A stretch of 64,000 bases of DNA from Streptomyces sp. NRRL S-646 (GTDB lineage Bacteria > Actinomycetota > Actinomycetes > Streptomycetales > Streptomycetaceae). Positions 61,870 to 64,000 of the stretch are shown in pieces. The notes beneath the pieces are model-generated. The model worked only from the letters and a program-made list of their open reading frames with translations, ran no database searches and was not told the DNA's origin. The stretch is from contig NZ_JODC01000006.1 of the NCBI RefSeq assembly GCF_000720765.1, forward strand, positions 1 through 64,000, written 5' to 3'. Numbering within the stretch: the first letter of the stretch is position 1; each line of letters starts with the position of its first letter. The position numbers and the translations under genes were made by a program.

Positions 61870-62169
61870 GTGACTGAGGAACCGATCAGTGCTCGGCTGC
61901 ACAAGAGGATCCAGCGCGACTTCGCAGAGCCTGGCTCCGCGAAGGGGATAGAGGGCGCTCTGCGGGGCCTCGCGGTCGAACTCGAGCATTCACGGCAGGA
62001 CGCGGAGCGGCTGTTGGCTGCGGCCGTGCTGATCGCTGACGGGGACGTGGGAAGGTTTCGCTCGGCGATTCGCCTCGCCCGGACGGACTGGCGCGACTTG
62101 CTCGTGGCTGCGGGGTTGGCTCACGAAGACTGGCCACGCGTCCTGGATGAGGAATTGAGCCCCCGATAG
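61870..62169 (+). CDS. Small helical hypothetical protein
   Basis: A 99-residue acidic helical protein from GTG 61870 (preceded by AGGGGGA). It reads LHKRIQRDFAEPGSAKGIEGALRGL and LLVAAGLAHEDWPRVLDEEL, a pattern common in Streptomyces hypothetical proteins. No function can be assigned. Confidence 0.6.
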   Translation: MTEEPISARLHKRIQRDFAEPGSAKGIEGALRGLAVELEHSRQDAERLLAAAVLIADGDVGRFRSAIRLARTDWRDLLVAAGLAHEDWPRVLDEELSPR

Positions 62170-62245
62170 CGGCTGGTCAGACGCCGTGGACGTCCCCACA
62201 TCGACTCTCACAGCAGAACCGGTGTCACAGGCCCGTGAGCCTGGC

Positions 62246-62890
62246 TCAGGTGGAGGCCGGAGCGCCGGACAGGGCGGTTCGCAGCGCGAAGACGCCGAGC
62301 AGACCGCCTGCCGTGAACCGCTGGGCGATCATGGCGCGGGGCCGGGCGGCCAGAAACGCCGACACCCGCGCTGCGCCCAGCATGATCAGAGCGTTCACCG
62401 AGAGCCCCACGACGATCTGCACACCCCCGAGCTGGAGCAGTTGCCCCCAGGCCGGACCAGCCTGCGGGTCCAGGAACTGGGGCAGTAGGGCGGCATACAG
62501 AAGAGCGATCTTGGGGTTGAGCAGGTTGGTCAGCAGCCCCATCGAGAACAGGCGGGCGTCGGAGACCGGAGGCAGGTCCTGGGCGAGGTCGAAGGGCGAG
62601 CGGCCGCCGGGCTTGAGCATGCCCCAGGCGAGGTAGGCCAGGTAGGCGGCCCCGGCAAGCTTGACCACCATGAACGCCACCGGCACGGCAGCGAACAACG
62701 CGGACAGGCCCGCAGCCGCGGCCAGCAGATAGCACACGAATCCCACGGCGGTCCCACCGAGGCTGACCAGGCCCGCCCTGCGGCCTTGGGTGATCGCACG
62801 GGAGGCGAGGTGAATCATGTTCGGTCCGGGAGTCAGTGCCATCCCCAGTTCGACCAGGGCCACTCCTCCGACTGCGGTCAGAGTGATCAC
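62246..62890 (-). CDS. LysE-family amino-acid/metabolite exporter
   Basis: A 214-residue membrane protein with six hydrophobic segments. The signature is GMALTPGPNMIHLASRAITQGRRAGLVSLGGTAVGF (in parts), then LAGAAYLAYLAWGML and GLLTNLLNPKIALLYAALLPQFLDP. This is the RhtB/LysE motif set, exporting amino acids or homoserine-lactone-like compounds. ATG 62890. Confidence 0.88.
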   Translation of the reverse strand: MITLTAVGGVALVELGMALTPGPNMIHLASRAITQGRRAGLVSLGGTAVGFVCYLLAAAAGLSALFAAVPVAFMVVKLAGAAYLAYLAWGMLKPGGRSPFDLAQDLPPVSDARLFSMGLLTNLLNPKIALLYAALLPQFLDPQAGPAWGQLLQLGGVQIVVGLSVNALIMLGAARVSAFLAARPRAMIAQRFTAGGLLGVFALRTALSGAPAST

Positions 62891-63054
62891 CGGTCAACCT
62901 CCTGGTCGTTCGTCGGGCACCTGAATACGGAACGGATCGCCCGGTTGCAACGGACGGCTACGACGCATCAGCAGACCCCGTCCCGCCTGCTGCAGAATAC
63001 GGCCCTGCCGCTCGGTACCTTCATGCACCTCCGGAGCCCGCAAAGAATGCGGGA

Positions 63055-63090
63055 GAGGGCGGCACCCCCGCACAGGGTGCCGCCCTCTTT
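63055..63090. terminator. Strong hairpin downstream of ppdK
   Basis: GAGGGCGGCACCC (63055-63067) and GGGTGCCGCCCTC (63075-63087) pair perfectly over 13 bases with a 7-base loop, followed by TTT on the + strand. It lies 80 bases beyond the ppdK stop on the minus strand. Confidence 0.75.
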
Positions 63091-63168
63091 CGTGGTCCGG
63101 AGCCGCCGCCCATCGGTGTTGAGGGTCGGGGACGGGCGGCGGCTCCGGGGCTTCAGTGGCCGTACGGC

Positions 63169-64000
63169 CTACCGGTGGTCGCTGCCCGCCGACTGCGTGG
63201 CCGCGCGCCCCGCCTCCAGACGGGCCACCGGGATACGGAACGGCGAGCAGGAGACGTAGTCGAGACCCACCTCGTGGAAGAAGTGGACCGACTCGGGGTC
63301 ACCGCCGTGCTCGCCGCAGACGCCGAGCTTCAGGTCGGGACGGGTCTCGCGGCCCGCCTTCACCGCGGCGGCGACCAGCGAGCCCACGCCGTCCTTGTCG
63401 ATCGTCTCGAAGGGCGACACCCCGAAGATGCCCTTCTCCAGGTAGGCGGTGAAGAACGAGGCCTCCACGTCGTCCCGGGAGAAGCCCCACACCGTCTGGG
63501 TGAGGTCGTTGGTGCCGAAGGAGAAGAACTCCGCCGCCTCCGCGATCTGACCGGCCGTGAGGGCAGCTCGCGGAAGCTCGATCATCGTGCCGATGGCCAG
63601 CTTGAGCTGCGTGCCCGTCGCCGCCTCGACCTCCGCGATGACCTGGTCGGCCTCCTCGCGGACGATCTCCAGCTCCTGGACCGTGCCGACGAGCGGGATC
63701 ATGATCTCCGCGCGCGGGTCGCCCTTGGCGTTCTTGCGCTCGGCCGCGGCCTCGGCGATCGCTCGTACCTGCATGGTGAACAGACCGGGGATGACCAGAC
63801 CGAGGCGTACGCCGCGCAGACCCAGCATGGGGTTCTGCTCGTGCAGGCGGTGCACCGCCTGCAGCAGCCGCAGCTCGTTCTCGTGCGGGTCCTTGCGGGA
63901 CTCGGCGAGGGCGACCCGGACCGACAGCTCGGTGATGTCCGGCAGGAACTCGTGCAGCGGCGGGTCGAGGAGGCGGACCGTCACCGGCAGGCCGTCCATC
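63169..64000 (-). CDS. ppdK: Pyruvate, phosphate dikinase, C-terminal part (5' end outside window)
   Basis: The visible ~277 residues are the PEP/pyruvate-binding TIM barrel: MDGLPVTVRLLDPPLHEFLP, GLRGVRLGLVIPGLFTMQ, IMIPLVGTVQELEI, GTMIELPRAALTAGQIA, FFSFGTNDLTQTVWGFSRDD and GVCGEHGGDPESV with the catalytic Cys. It interconverts pyruvate, ATP and phosphate with PEP, AMP and PPi. The phosphohistidine and ATP domains lie beyond the right edge. Confidence 0.93.
   Translation of the reverse strand, partial: MDGLPVTVRLLDPPLHEFLPDITELSVRVALAESRKDPHENELRLLQAVHRLHEQNPMLGLRGVRLGLVIPGLFTMQVRAIAEAAAERKNAKGDPRAEIMIPLVGTVQELEIVREEADQVIAEVEAATGTQLKLAIGTMIELPRAALTAGQIAEAAEFFSFGTNDLTQTVWGFSRDDVEASFFTAYLEKGIFGVSPFETIDKDGVGSLVAAAVKAGRETRPDLKLGVCGEHGGDPESVHFFHEVGLDYVSCSPFRIPVARLEAGRAATQSAGSDHR

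Noticed and set aside
1..64000. CRISPR array or intact insertion sequence
   Set aside because: No regularly spaced short repeats and no transposase domain were seen; the repeats found are dispersed single copies.

Overview
This is a chromosome segment from a Streptomyces-like actinomycete. The DNA is very GC-rich with strong third-position GC bias, and short operons often start at overlapping ATGA or GTGA junctions. From base ~12,700 to the right end the gene order follows the conserved Streptomyces core (as I remember it from S. coelicolor around SCO2444-SCO2494): matB, acc, mbl, tRNAs, an ABC exporter pair, an hrdA-type sigma factor, dnaG, dgt, nasA, nirB-nirD, ppdK. No rRNA, CRISPR array or intact insertion sequence is present.

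Layout. (1) 1-4,050: a tightly overlapping + strand operon running in from outside the window: an acyltransferase/condensation-like C-terminus, a SAM methyltransferase, a DMT-type membrane protein, a Trm112-like peptide, an FkbM methyltransferase and an unknown protein. (2) 4,050-12,630: an accessory island. It opens with an integrase C-terminus whose catalytic Tyr codon reads Asn and closes with a frameshifted tetR remnant facing an alpha/beta-hydrolase remnant. Between them lie a SARP regulator with a TTA codon, an MFS exporter, a Nudix hydrolase, a GTP cyclohydrolase I homologue, a cupin and, divergently, an operon of SAICAR-synthetase-like enzyme, SDR, unknown protein and HAD phosphatase. 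The last set matches in kind what the coformycin/pentostatin nucleoside pathways use after the histidine branch point. This is the best candidate for an undescribed system. (3) 12,750-19,170: ATP-grasp ligase, truncated MerR, matB-acc malonyl-CoA module, a Trypco1 protein with a decayed trypsin partner, and an MreB-like protein. (4) 19,190-30,360: two-component system with lipoprotein, MEDS/ATPase signalling protein, DUF2235 protein, and an ImmA/IrrE-peptidase - membrane-protein - flavoenzyme operon. (5) 30,500-43,950: one CAT-anticodon tRNA, two identical tRNA-Asn genes, sugar kinase, heterodimeric ABC exporter, sigma factor, primase, reductase, dGTPase, sirohydrochlorin chelatase. (6) 44,100-58,050: nitrate assimilation (nasA; nirB-type reductase, nirB, nirD) with GlnR-like operators, mixed with an M4 protease, a class F sortase and its likely substrate, and a TetR-SDR pair sharing an operator. 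(7) 58,060-64,000: subtilase with a coupled I9-like peptide, SDR, DUF4232 protein, LysE exporter and the C-terminus of ppdK.

A GC-rich repeat of about 60 bp occurs at least five times (16.1, 22.5, 28.1, 36.8 and 43.0 kb). Two copies are read as protein: one forms the in-frame linker of the carboxyltransferase, another the tail of a membrane protein.

Functional assignments rest on motifs and family knowledge read by eye. No database search was run.
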